Positions 1 through 7,518 of a stretch of 13,254 nt of DNA are shown piece by piece (positions within the stretch are counted from its first letter, which is position 1; the number at the start of each line of letters is the position of its first letter). Source of the stretch: Candidatus Zhuqueibacterota bacterium (lineage in GTDB: Bacteria > SM23-31); contig JADFON010000019.1 of assembly GCA_022562855.1 (NCBI GenBank), positions 1-13,254 on the forward strand. The letters are read 5' to 3'. A program made the position numbers and the translations under genes. Below the pieces are notes generated by a model, which worked only from the letters and a program-made list of their open reading frames with translations, was not told the DNA's origin and made no database searches.

Positions 1-331
1 TTGTAGAGTTAGACTGAGAGGTAACTTCCGTACTTTCATAAACAACTTGCCCTGTCTCAGGGTCAACTCCAACTGGGGCATACGTTGTGAACGTTGACGG
101 CGCTCTATAATTTCTGCCCGGACCAGCGCTAAAGGACAGATTCGGTAAAATTCCGCTATAAGAAGCAAGTTTTTGCGATTTAGAATTATTAAAATTTGTC
201 TGCGCATTCAAAATCTGGGAATTATTCTCGAGCGCTATGTTAATACAATCATCTAAAGTTAAAAGCGTCTGTGCATTTGAGAGACCTGAAAATGTCATCA
301 ACAAAATAAAAATAAATGATACCCGCTTCAT
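1..331 (-). CDS. TolC-family outer membrane efflux protein (N-terminal part, runs off left edge)
   Basis: I translated this frame from the minus strand; only the first 110 residues lie in the window. It starts at the ATG ending at 331, preceded by a strong Shine-Dalgarno GGAGGG. Residues 1-20 form a signal peptide (basic MKR, hydrophobic core, cleavage near SNA-Q). The mature start, TLLTLDDCINIALENN at about 22-37, is the hallmark opening of the outer membrane efflux protein (OEP/TolC) family, followed by a heptad-rich stretch and SYSGILPNLSFSAG at about 57-70, where the first beta strand normally begins. TolC-like proteins form trimeric outer-membrane channels coupled to inner-membrane pumps. 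It lies downstream of an ABC exporter on the same strand, with a 241-bp gap. That suggests, but does not prove, a functional link. The family call is firm; the substrate is unknown. Confidence 0.88.
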   Translation of the reverse strand, partial: MKRVSFIFILLMTFSGLSNAQTLLTLDDCINIALENNSQILNAQTNFNNSKSQKLASYSGILPNLSFSAGPGRNYRAPSTFTTYAPVGVDPETGQVVYESTEVTSQSNST

Positions 332-430
332 AAAACCCTCCTTGTTTATGTCGAATCGAATAATACTTGTACTAATCCGCCTTGAGATACGATTTCAACC
401 TTAAAATGTTCCTTTTTTCGGGGTCCAAAA

Positions 431-458
431 TTCAAATGCTTGAAATGCATTATTTGAA
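431..458 (-). terminator. Imperfect inverted repeat, possible weak terminator of the ABC transporter transcript
   Basis: On the minus strand, TTCAAA-TAA-TGC pairs with GCA-TTTGAA, leaving a TAA bulge and a 7-nt loop, and it is followed by a short TTTT. It lies about 115 bp beyond the ABC transporter stop and about 100 bp before the tolC-like start. The stem is AT-rich and interrupted, so it could equally be an operator or chance. Confidence 0.28.
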
Positions 459-572
459 CTCAGAAAATGTGGTGACAAAATAAAATTCTCTACATTGACA
501 TCTATATTTGCAAATGAGCACGTATTTTTAATGGGAATTTAGAATAACCAACATCACGCATTTTTTTAATAA

Positions 573-2381
573 TCAATATGGAGATTCCTGTGAGACGTCA
601 TTAATTGTCTCCTGTTCGCGGTATTGCAGCGCATATAACTTATAGTAGATTCCTCTTTGTCTTAACAATTCCTGGTGCGTTCCGTCTTCCCGAACCCTGC
701 CTTTGTGAAGTACAATTATACGGTCTACATTTTTTATTGTCGAGAGTCTGTGAGCGACAATTACAGAGGTTCGCCCCTCCATTAAACGATTGAGCGCTTT
801 TTGAATCAAGATTTCAGTTTCAGTATCAATGTTGGAAGTCGCTTCGTCCAATACGAGGATTTTTGGATTATAAACGAGCGCCCGCGCAAAAGAAATCAGT
901 TGTTTTTGACCTGTAGAAAAATTACTTCCTCTTTCAAGAACCTCTTCTTCAAATCCGTTAGTAAGTTTTGATATAAAATCATATGCATGAACGTCTTTTG
1001 CCGCTTGAATAAGCTCCTCTTCCGTAATGGCATCATTTGCCAGTGTAATGTTTTCCCGTACCGAGCCGGAAAATAGGAATACATCCTGCAGAACAATTCC
1101 TACCGCTTTTCTCAAAGATTCTTTTGTGATATTTTCGCTATTTATTCCGTCAATGGTGATCTCACCTTTCTGAATACGGTAAAATTTGCCAAGCAAGTTG
1201 ATTATCGTTGTTTTGCCAGCCCCTGTCGCACCGACAATAGCTACTTTTTCACCCTGTTTTATTTTGAACGAAACATCCTTTAGGACCCAGTCCTCCCCTT
1301 TATAAGCAAACCAAATATTTTTAAATTCTATATCTCCCTTCACATTTTCAAGATTTACAGCGCCCGGATTGTCCGGAATCTCATCAACGGTATCGAGCAA
1401 TTTAAAGACCCGTTCGGAGGAAGCCATTGCCGCTTGCAGGATATTGTATTTTTCGCTTAAATCCTGGATTGGTCTGTAGAAACGCTGCGCGGCAAGAACA
1501 AAGGCAACCAGTTCTCCCCAGGTAAATTCGTTTGATATTATCGCAATACCGCCAAACCAGATAATAAGCGCCACTGCCACAGCGCTTAACACTTCTACTG
1601 CCGGGAAAAAAACGGAAAAATAAAGTATCGTTTTCAAATATGCGTTAAGATGGTCGGCATTTATCCGGTCAAACTGCCGGTAATTCTTATCTTCACGGTT
1701 AAAAAGCTGTACGATTTTCATCCCGGTTATATTCTCCTGGAGGAATGAATTGATCTTAGCAATGAAGATTCGAATATTACGAAAACCCTCGCGGGCTTTC
1801 TTTTTAAAGAGAAAAGCGGTAATAAATAATGGAGGAACAACAGATAATGTAATAACAGCCAATTCCACATTATAATAAAACATCATAAAAACAAGCCCGA
1901 ACAAAAGTAAGATATCCCCAATTATTGTCACGACACCGGATGAAAATAATTCGTTCAACGCATCCACATCCGATGTAAGACGCGTTACCAGTCTTCCAAC
2001 AGGATTCCGGTTAAAAAATGACAATTGTAAGCTTTGTAAATGAGAAAATATTTGATTTCTCATGTCGTACATTATGCGCTGACCGGTCATCTGCATGATG
2101 TAGAAATGAAAATACTGAAACACAAAGCTAACAGCAGAAATCAATATGAACAACGCAGTAATCGATGTTAGTCCTGCATAATCTCCAGCGCTTATGTAAT
2201 TGTCAATAGCGTATTGGGTTAGAATCGGTCCCGCAATAGCAAAAACCGATACAAAAACAAGCAAAACGCCGGCTACAATGACAGCCTTTGTATAGGGGAC
2301 CAAATATCGAATAAGCCTGTTCATCAAACGGGCGTCATACGCCTTGCCCAGTACTTCTTCTTCTGTAATTCTGTCTTCCAT
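573..2381 (-). CDS. ABC exporter half-transporter (fused transmembrane and ATPase domains, MdlB/MsbA type)
   Basis: This is a 602-residue type IV ABC exporter with six transmembrane helices between about residues 30 and 310, then a nucleotide-binding domain. It probably pumps a lipid, peptide or drug out across the inner membrane. Visible ATPase motifs are Walker A GATGAGKTT (384-392), the Q-loop glutamine (about 432), Walker B ILVLDE with the catalytic glutamate at 513, and the switch histidine in AHRLS (about 544). The signature motif reads FSTGQ (488-492) instead of LSGGQ. An intact catalytic glutamate with an altered signature resembles the TM288-like half of heterodimeric exporters. A partner half would then be expected, but none is next to it. 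No clear Shine-Dalgarno precedes the ATG. A near-consensus promoter lies about 90 bp upstream. A TolC-like gene follows on the same strand. Confidence 0.95.
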   Translation of the reverse strand: MEDRITEEEVLGKAYDARLMNRLIRYLVPYTKAVIVAGVLLVFVSVFAIAGPILTQYAIDNYISAGDYAGLTSITALFILISAVSFVFQYFHFYIMQMTGQRIMYDMRNQIFSHLQSLQLSFFNRNPVGRLVTRLTSDVDALNELFSSGVVTIIGDILLLFGLVFMMFYYNVELAVITLSVVPPLFITAFLFKKKAREGFRNIRIFIAKINSFLQENITGMKIVQLFNREDKNYRQFDRINADHLNAYLKTILYFSVFFPAVEVLSAVAVALIIWFGGIAIISNEFTWGELVAFVLAAQRFYRPIQDLSEKYNILQAAMASSERVFKLLDTVDEIPDNPGAVNLENVKGDIEFKNIWFAYKGEDWVLKDVSFKIKQGEKVAIVGATGAGKTTIINLLGKFYRIQKGEITIDGINSENITKESLRKAVGIVLQDVFLFSGSVRENITLANDAITEEELIQAAKDVHAYDFISKLTNGFEEEVLERGSNFSTGQKQLISFARALVYNPKILVLDEATSNIDTETEILIQKALNRLMEGRTSVIVAHRLSTIKNVDRIIVLHKGRVREDGTHQELLRQRGIYYKLYALQYREQETINDVSQESPY

Positions 2382-2469
2382 GTTTAATCTGGCAATATCT
2401 TGGACAAATCAATTATTTTTTAAAAAATCTAATTTACAAAATTTTATACTTATTTTCTATATGAAATCT

Positions 2470-2499
2470 ATCATAATAATTATCCCCTTCTAATGTCAA
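2470..2499 (-). promoter_or_regulatory. Sigma-70-like promoter for the ABC exporter gene
   Basis: On the minus strand a perfect -35 TTGACA (2494-2499) and a -10 TATGAT (2470-2475) are separated by 18 bp. The predicted start is near 2463, giving a leader of about 80 nt before the ATG at 2381. This is one of the closest matches to consensus in the window. Confidence 0.6.
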
Positions 2500-2542
2500 A
2501 TCGTTTTTATTGAATATTCCCGGAAGGAATACTAAATTAGCC

Positions 2543-2571
2543 TTGACTTTTTAAAGAATAAATATTACTTT
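2543..2571 (+). promoter_or_regulatory. Putative promoter for the secreted Fn3-like gene
   Basis: TTGACT (2543-2548) and TACTTT (2566-2571) are spaced by 17 bp, about 36 bp before the ATG at 2608. The -10 also fits the TAnnTTTG-like pattern of Bacteroidetes promoters. It lies close to, and divergent from, the ABC exporter promoter, so the two could be co-regulated. Confidence 0.4.
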
Positions 2572-2607
2572 TTCCGAATATATCTACCTATTTAATTATT
2601 CCCACCG

Positions 2608-3057
2608 ATGTGGTTCAGCGCTATGAGAAGGTATTGTAAGATTTACTATTTACTTATCGTATTTGTAATCTTCAATTCTGTTTCGGTTTTTGCCCAAAAC
2701 AGCATTACTACCCCTCTTCAAATTGGTTTTCAGCCGATTAATGATAATATCGTATTGAGATGGAGAAGTGTGGACGAATCAGCAGTAAAGGAATATTTAA
2801 TCGAAAGAAGCACCGATCAGATTAATTATAGCGTAATCGAGACAGTCTTGCCCCGAGGAAATAATACCGATTATACATATACCGATACAAACATATTCAA
2901 GACCGCTGCTCGCACCTTTTACTACAGGTTAAGAATTCAAAAAACAGACAGCACATTCGTATATTCAAATATTGTACATCTTTCACCTCGAATCTCCAGC
3001 GCAAAACAGACATGGGGAAGTATCAAAGCAATCTTCACCAATCGCAAAAACAACTAA
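2608..3057 (+). CDS. Small secreted protein with a fibronectin type III-like domain
   Basis: This encodes 149 residues. A signal peptide covers about residues 7-29 (basic RRYCK, a hydrophobic stretch, cleavage near VFA-Q), with no lipobox. The remainder forms one Fn3-like beta sandwich at about residues 45-125: IVLRWRSVDE, then YLIERSTD, then a YTDTN turn, then FYYRLRIQ and YSNIV. This is the layout of the Fn3-like repeats common in secreted Bacteroidetes/Ignavibacteria proteins. A second in-frame ATG at 2623 begins MRRYCK and is an equally good start; neither has a Shine-Dalgarno. No catalytic domain and no C-terminal sorting domain is visible. An adhesion or binding role is possible, but the function is not known from sequence. 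Confidence 0.75.
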   Translation: MWFSAMRRYCKIYYLLIVFVIFNSVSVFAQNSITTPLQIGFQPINDNIVLRWRSVDESAVKEYLIERSTDQINYSVIETVLPRGNNTDYTYTDTNIFKTAARTFYYRLRIQKTDSTFVYSNIVHLSPRISSAKQTWGSIKAIFTNRKNN

Positions 3058-3109
3058 TAAATCCATCTTGTTCTTAAAATCTTCTCCTTAGCATTCCCTT
3101 AATTTATTA

Positions 3110-3139
3110 TTGAACAAACATCCTTGAAATAAATATCTG
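3110..3139 (+). promoter_or_regulatory. Weak candidate promoter for the Nramp-like/GDPD pair
   Basis: TTGAAC (3110-3115) and TATCTG (3134-3139) are spaced by 18 bp, about 40 bp before the ATG at 3181. It is in the expected place, but both boxes deviate from consensus and the region is AT-rich. Confidence 0.28.
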
Positions 3140-3180
3140 TGACTAAATGGAAGCGGATAATTCTATTTAGGCGTCTATGA

Positions 3181-4425
3181 ATGTTTATGGATAAAAGTAA
3201 ATCGTGGTTTTCTGCAATCGCACCGGGGATCTTAGTCGCCGCTACAGGTGTTGGGGCAGGCGATCTGATATTTGCCAGCTTTGCCGGATCCAACATCGGT
3301 CTGTCTATATTGTGGTTAGCAGTCTTAGGCGCCCTGTTAAAATGGGTTCTTGCGGAGGGACTTGCACGCTGGCAGATGGGGACTAATACAACCCTGCTCG
3401 AAGGATCTACCAGACATTTGCCGGGAATCACGCATTGGATATTTCTTATATACCTTTTAATTTGGTCGCTCGGGGTCGGAGGTGCGCTAATTTCCGCGTG
3501 CGGTGTTGCCAGTGCGGGACTGTCCGATTTGATCGGATTAAACATTTCCTACCGGTACTGGGGAGTATTTCATGCAATTCTTGGTTATTTCTTTGTTATA
3601 AAAGGAGGATATAACCTGTTTGAAAAGTTAATGTCATTTTTCATCGTTATAATGTTTATTACTGTTATTGTAACCGCTATTCGTATTGATCCAGCATGGC
3701 AAGACATTATTTCCGGTTTATTTGTTCCCAGAATACCCAGTGGGCATGAGAATCTAATTTGGTCTGTCGGCGTAATTGGAGGCGTAGGCGGAACCCTGAC
3801 CCTGCTCTCCTATGGATACTGGATAAAAGAAAAAGGAAGAAATGGTGCGCAAGGCGTTAGAGAATGCAGGGTTGATTTAACCATTGGCTATGGTATGACG
3901 GCTATTTTCGGAATAGCGATGATAATTATTGGCTCAAAAACCACTATAACCGGCACCGGCGCCCGGGTTGCTCTTGATCTCGCAGATCAATTAGAAACAA
4001 TTCTCGGAAGTCCGGGTAAATGGATATTTCTTATTGGATTTTGGGGAGCGGTTTTTTCCAGCCTTTTAGGTGTATTGCAAAGCGTTCCATATATATTTGC
4101 CGACTTTTTTTTCCTGCGTAAAGGCATAGTTATAGCCGATAATCCTGACTTTGATCTTTCAGGTTCAAAACCGTACAAAATATATTTGCTGTGTCTCGGG
4201 TTTATACCGATTCCGATGCTTTGGATTCAATTCGACCTTGTGCAGACAATATATGCGATGTTAGGAGCTGTTTTCTTGCCGATGCTTGCTATTACTTTGC
4301 TCATTATGAATAACAAAAAGCAGTGGATAGCGAAAAGTTTTCGAAACGGTCCCTTTACGAATAGTCTGCTTATTTTAACTCTTATGTTTTTTCTGTATTT
4401 CGTTTATTTAAGATATTTGAATTAA
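3181..4425 (+). CDS. Divergent Nramp-family metal-ion transporter lacking the canonical DPGN and MPH motifs
   Basis: This is a 414-residue membrane protein with about 11 hydrophobic helices and the Nramp (SLC11) fold signature. The opening, APGILVAATGVGAGD at residues 14-28, aligns with helix 1 of MntH/Nramp proteins (GPGFLVAxxYIDPGN). The metal-binding DPGN is replaced by GAGD (25-28). In helix 6 the usual A-x-x-MPH is replaced by GGTLTLLSYGYW (about 203-214), so the methionine ligand is missing. Canonical Nramp proteins import Mn2+ or Fe2+ with protons. Divergent relatives such as the NRMT group are known to carry Mg2+, so the substrate here cannot be assumed. A second in-frame ATG lies at 3187; a weak AGG sits 9 nt before 3181. 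The phosphodiesterase gene follows after 24 bp and is probably co-transcribed. The superfamily call is strong; the substrate is open. Confidence 0.85.
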   Translation: MFMDKSKSWFSAIAPGILVAATGVGAGDLIFASFAGSNIGLSILWLAVLGALLKWVLAEGLARWQMGTNTTLLEGSTRHLPGITHWIFLIYLLIWSLGVGGALISACGVASAGLSDLIGLNISYRYWGVFHAILGYFFVIKGGYNLFEKLMSFFIVIMFITVIVTAIRIDPAWQDIISGLFVPRIPSGHENLIWSVGVIGGVGGTLTLLSYGYWIKEKGRNGAQGVRECRVDLTIGYGMTAIFGIAMIIIGSKTTITGTGARVALDLADQLETILGSPGKWIFLIGFWGAVFSSLLGVLQSVPYIFADFFFLRKGIVIADNPDFDLSGSKPYKIYLLCLGFIPIPMLWIQFDLVQTIYAMLGAVFLPMLAITLLIMNNKKQWIAKSFRNGPFTNSLLILTLMFFLYFVYLRYLN

Positions 4426-4449
4426 TAAAACTTTACCGGATTATATAAA

Positions 4450-5199
4450 ATGTCAAATTTCAAAATTGTAGCGCACCGTGGAGCCTCGGGGAGCGCACCG
4501 GAGAATACGTTTGCCGCGTTTGAAAAGGCGGTGGAATCAGGAGTTGATGCAATTGAAATCGACGTGCACCAGACAATGGATGGAAAAATTGTAATCATTC
4601 ATGATGATACATTGGACAGGACGACCAACGGCAGCGGTCCGATTTGTGAAAAAAAATATGAAGAATTGAAAAACGTGGACGCTGGATCGTGGTTTGACTC
4701 AAATTATTCAGATGAAAGAATTCCCCTGTTTTCAGATTTCCTGGATTTTATGAAAAACAAAGCCGAAATAATTGTTGAAGTAAAATACGGTTCACAAAAA
4801 TATCCGGAAATAGAAAATAATGTCTGGTCATTGCTTAAGTCGCACAATTTGGTTAAAACTACGGTTGTTTCTTCATCCAAAGTCACTATATTAAACACGT
4901 TTAGACAATTATCACAGGAAATAAACCTTGGGAAAATACTATCCCCAAAGGAGCTCTGGCGCTCACTATTTCAACCGGACTCGCTGATGTACAAACAGGA
5001 TATAATAAAACAGGTAAAAGAAATCCACCCTCATTGGTCGTTTGTAGATGCTAAATTCATGAAATGGGCAAATTCTTTAGGTCTGGCGGTAATCCCCTGG
5101 ACAATAAATAAGGAAATAAAAATTCGTGTGATGATTGACAGGGGTGTTCAGGGAGTGATCACAAATTTTCCTGAAATTGCAAAAAGGGCACAAAAATAA
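4450..5199 (+). CDS. Glycerophosphodiester phosphodiesterase (GDPD family)
   Basis: This is a 249-residue TIM-barrel hydrolase, typical size for bacterial cytoplasmic UgpQ-like enzymes. It hydrolyses glycerophosphodiesters to glycerol-3-phosphate and an alcohol. The diagnostic residues are present: AHRGASGSAPENT (8-20) with the catalytic His9 and Arg10, EIDVHQT (36-42) with the metal ligands Glu36 and Asp38, the second catalytic histidine in HDDTLDRTT (51-59), and EVK (110-112). The C-terminus has the usual PWTIN and GVQGVITNFPE strands. There is no signal peptide, so it should act in the cytoplasm. It starts 24 bp after the Nramp-like gene without an obvious Shine-Dalgarno, so translation may depend on the upstream gene. 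It faces the TauE gene tail to tail across 63 bp. Confidence 0.95.
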   Translation: MSNFKIVAHRGASGSAPENTFAAFEKAVESGVDAIEIDVHQTMDGKIVIIHDDTLDRTTNGSGPICEKKYEELKNVDAGSWFDSNYSDERIPLFSDFLDFMKNKAEIIVEVKYGSQKYPEIENNVWSLLKSHNLVKTTVVSSSKVTILNTFRQLSQEINLGKILSPKELWRSLFQPDSLMYKQDIIKQVKEIHPHWSFVDAKFMKWANSLGLAVIPWTINKEIKIRVMIDRGVQGVITNFPEIAKRAQK

Positions 5200-5262
5200 G
5201 AAAATTCTTTTAATCATTACGTTATTTCAAGCGAATAATGAATTTTTAAATATCCACTATTA

Positions 5263-6072
5263 TCAAAGAAGTGAAATCTTAATAAATGCCAAAATTAATA
5301 ACAAGCCAAAAATCTTCCGCATTCGGTTTAATGAAAATCTTTCGTTTAATTTGGTGCCAATTATAATTCCGATTAGAGCACCCGCTATTAAAGGAATCCC
5401 GGTTGGTAGATACACATACCCTAAAGAGTATTCCGGCAGAAGCGGATTATTCCATCCATTCATAATCTTAGCTGCCATTCCGGCTATCGATGTAAAGAAA
5501 ATAATCCCGCTTGCGGTACCGGGTATCTTTTCTACAGGAAAGTGAAACAGGAAGATCATAATCGGTAGTGTCATAAGCCCGCCGCCGACACCGACCATTG
5601 CCGCAACAAATGCGGTGACTAATCCCGTTGCCGCTAAAGGAAGGTAAGAAACTACAGGTTTTTGTTCATCTCTTGGATAAACCTCATAAAACATTTTAAT
5701 ACCAGCAAGTAAAACTATAATTCCGAATAACCGAAACAAATTTTCACTCGAAAAGTATTTTGTAGCTACAGATGAACCTATAAATGCACCAATAATACAG
5801 AAAAGACCTATTCTGAAAACTCCTTTCCACAGCACAAGTCCTCGAAGATAATATCGAAAAACCCCAAAGAGAGAAAAAAAGCTCACCACGAAGAAGTTTG
5901 TTCCTGCTACCATATAATATACTATAGAGCTTTCAATTCCCAGTAATCGCTGGTAAATCACGAGGCAAATGGGATTCATGATAATTCCACCGCCAAGACC
6001 TAATAGTCCCGCAATAGTCCCACCAAGAATACCTACAAAAAGGAGTAATAGAGTTATGGGAAACGAAAGCAC
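5263..6072 (-). CDS. TauE/SafE-family sulfite/organosulfonate exporter-like permease
   Basis: This is a 269-residue inner-membrane protein of about eight helices, in two homologous halves. Each half opens with the family's glycine-rich motif: AGLLGLGGGIIMNP (21-34) and VGVGGGLMTLP (160-170). Family members (formerly DUF81, UPF0721) move sulfite, sulfoacetate, taurine-derived anions or other small anions, and the substrate cannot be read from sequence. The start is a GTG at 6072, 15 nt after the stop of the 84-residue gene and in the same reading frame as it. No Shine-Dalgarno is visible, so translational coupling to the small gene is likely. Transcription probably comes from the promoter at 6390-6418. 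Confidence 0.92.
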   Translation of the reverse strand: MLSFPITLLLLFVGILGGTIAGLLGLGGGIIMNPICLVIYQRLLGIESSIVYYMVAGTNFFVVSFFSLFGVFRYYLRGLVLWKGVFRIGLFCIIGAFIGSSVATKYFSSENLFRLFGIIVLLAGIKMFYEVYPRDEQKPVVSYLPLAATGLVTAFVAAMVGVGGGLMTLPIMIFLFHFPVEKIPGTASGIIFFTSIAGMAAKIMNGWNNPLLPEYSLGYVYLPTGIPLIAGALIGIIIGTKLNERFSLNRMRKIFGLLLILAFIKISLL

Positions 6073-6087
6073 TATAAAAGGAAGTTT

Positions 6088-6342
6088 TTATACTGTAATG
6101 TTAATACTGATACCTAGACTTTTTTGCAATTTAACCGCGGCTTTACCAAGTGTTCGGAAATCAAGATTATTAAAGCTCCTGATATTTTGAACAAACTCCC
6201 CATAAGTAACGGCTCCGCTGAATTGAATTCCTAATCGACTCGGTTCACGGTTTGGGATTTGCGGTCTTACCGGTCTTACAGGCTTGTTGGAAGATAAAAA
6301 GGTAAGAGGACGAAAACTTCCGATTTTTTGACTAGATGGCAT
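6088..6342 (-). CDS. Hypothetical 84-residue proline/arginine-rich protein
   Basis: I do not recognise this family. The N-terminal half (1-40) is basic and rich in Pro, Arg and Ser (KPVRPVRPQIPNREP at about 20-34), and looks disordered. The C-terminal half (about 41-84) looks folded, with an amphipathic helix around DFRTLGKAAVKLQKSLG and a final hydrophobic strand, ISINITV. There is no signal peptide or membrane segment. A good promoter lies about 48 bp upstream of its ATG, so it is the first gene of a two-gene transcript with the TauE-like permease. It ends 15 nt before the permease start in the same frame. No Shine-Dalgarno is seen. The leading promoter and coding-like composition support a real gene, but confidence is moderate. 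Confidence 0.6.
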   Translation of the reverse strand: MPSSQKIGSFRPLTFLSSNKPVRPVRPQIPNREPSRLGIQFSGAVTYGEFVQNIRSFNNLDFRTLGKAAVKLQKSLGISINITV

Positions 6343-6389
6343 TTAAAAAGATTGATTGAAAGCTTTACTTTATCTGACACTGTTTAACT

Positions 6390-6418
6390 AATTTAATCTT
6401 TTAAACCTCAATTGTCAA
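6390..6418 (-). promoter_or_regulatory. Sigma-70-like promoter for the 84-residue gene and TauE-like permease
   Basis: On the minus strand a perfect -35 TTGACA (6413-6418) is spaced 17 bp from TAAATT (6390-6395). It lies just after the AMMECR1 stop and gives a leader of about 40 nt to the ATG at 6342. Confidence 0.55.
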
Positions 6419-6447
6419 GTGAAATGCTTTTTTCATGAAGCAGGAAA

Positions 6448-7002
6448 TCATCCGTTCTTATCACCAAATATTTCTGCGCTGAAAATTTGTATCGTTGTCT
6501 TGCTGTCTTTCCAGGCATGTGCCGATAAGCACGCCTTTAGACACGTATGTTCAAGAAAACTATTCTCATCCCATTTATTCTCAACAGCTACCTGTGGTAA
6601 AAGCAATCCGTGTCTTCCACCTGATGAAATGTATAGACCATGTAATCCTACCACAATTTCCTTTGTATCTGATATTGTCTTCAAGGGTGATAGAACTGAG
6701 ATTTCCAATTTTGTTTCGTCTAATTCGTCGATTTTCATTGGTGGAAACCTGCTGTCCATTGTGGCTGCGCTTTCTGCCATTCGGGCAACAGTTTCGGGTA
6801 GAGGAAGGTCCGAGGTCAATAAACCTACACATCCTCTTAATTGTTTGTTTTTTTTAATAGTAACAAACGCTCCACAACACTCATTAAGTGTTTCAGAGTC
6901 GAAACTTTCTATTGTCAATTCTATGTTCAACAGCTTGGATTTGATTGCTTCGCGGGCAACCTGTAATAATTTTTTTTTGTCTTCAATGCTAAACTTGGAC
7001 AT
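6448..7002 (-). CDS. AMMECR1-domain protein (AmmeMemoRadiSam system protein A type)
   Basis: This encodes 184 residues, matching the stand-alone prokaryotic AMMECR1 domain. The family hallmark LRGCVG (55-60; usually LRGCIG) is present. So are the downstream conserved elements: DSRFPPM (83-89), LEISVLSPL (99-107), GLYISSGGRHGLLLPQV (122-138), then W144, C154, KA and AW spaced as in the family. The biochemical role is not settled. In many genomes it is encoded with a Memo-like protein and a radical SAM protein, neither of which is in this window. The gene follows the receiver gene on the same strand after 99 bp and may have its own promoter at 7026-7055. No Shine-Dalgarno is seen. The family call is firm; the function is unknown. 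Confidence 0.93.
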   Translation of the reverse strand: MSKFSIEDKKKLLQVAREAIKSKLLNIELTIESFDSETLNECCGAFVTIKKNKQLRGCVGLLTSDLPLPETVARMAESAATMDSRFPPMKIDELDETKLEISVLSPLKTISDTKEIVVGLHGLYISSGGRHGLLLPQVAVENKWDENSFLEHTCLKACLSAHAWKDSKTTIQIFSAEIFGDKNG

Positions 7003-7025
7003 AGTACTTTATTGGTTTTTATGAA

Positions 7026-7055
7026 ATTATATAACAGAATCAGTAAATCAATCGA
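7026..7055 (-). promoter_or_regulatory. Candidate promoter for the AMMECR1-domain gene
   Basis: On the minus strand a perfect -10 TATAAT (7026-7031) lies 18 bp from a weak -35 TCGATT (7050-7055). The predicted start is about 17 nt before the ATG at 7002. Confidence 0.35.
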
Positions 7056-7101
7056 TTTATTTCGATATTTAAAATACCTATAAGTGAAAAATACCTGCGA
7101 C

Positions 7102-7518
7102 TTATGACTTCTTGTCATCGTCTTTATTCTCTTCTGATTCTGGTTCAGCAATAAGCAAATTTATTTCCCTGATCAACCGGTTGATTTTTACCGGTTTCGC
7201 TATAAAAATGCGTACACCAAGACTATAAAGATCTTTTATTCTTATTTCATTTAGACTGGATGATAACATAATCACTGGAATATTTCTAATTTTGAATTGG
7301 ATTTTTTCAAGGAACTCCTGTCCGTTTAATTTGGGCATTTGATAATCTGTTATAATCAGGGCAATTTCATCATCGAAATCTTTGATAAATTTTATAGCAT
7401 CAACAGGATTAGAAGATAATATACAATTGTACTTTTTTTCAAGACGTTTCAAAAGTAATAATCTAATTGGTTTTGTATCATCGAGAATTAATATTGTCTT
7501 TTTATCAGACTTCTCCAT
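7102..7518 (-). CDS. Single-domain CheY-like response regulator (receiver)
   Basis: This encodes 138 residues with one receiver domain and no output domain. Key residues are visible: the acidic pair Asp13-Asp14 (ILDDTKP), the phospho-acceptor Asp58 in ITDYQMPKLNG, the switch serine in MLSSS (about 87), and the conserved Lys108 in IAKPV. It should be phosphorylated by a histidine kinase and act by binding a partner protein. The last 15 or so residues are a charged tail (EPESEENKDDDKKS), unlike CheY, which ends at the last helix. No kinase is nearby. It is divergent to a gene encoding a FliM-type CheY-docking peptide, which makes that protein the prime candidate partner. It lies upstream of the AMMECR1 gene, but co-transcription is uncertain. 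Confidence 0.92.
   Translation of the reverse strand: MEKSDKKTILILDDTKPIRLLLLKRLEKKYNCILSSNPVDAIKFIKDFDDEIALIITDYQMPKLNGQEFLEKIQFKIRNIPVIMLSSSLNEIRIKDLYSLGVRIFIAKPVKINRLIREINLLIAEPESEENKDDDKKS

Noticed and set aside
2410-2427. Palindrome of T and A runs near the ABC exporter start
   Set aside because: It is only a run of T followed by a run of A in AT-rich DNA, with no G-C pairs to stabilise a hairpin.
6070-6342. Fusion of the 84-residue protein and the TauE permease broken by a TAA
   Set aside because: The two share a frame, but the permease begins with a normal first helix directly after its GTG and family members have no such N-terminal extension. A shared frame has a one-in-three chance.
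6419-7024. Long plus-strand open frame opposite the AMMECR1 gene
   Set aside because: The minus-strand product matches the AMMECR1 family along its full length, whereas the plus-strand translation has no recognisable features.
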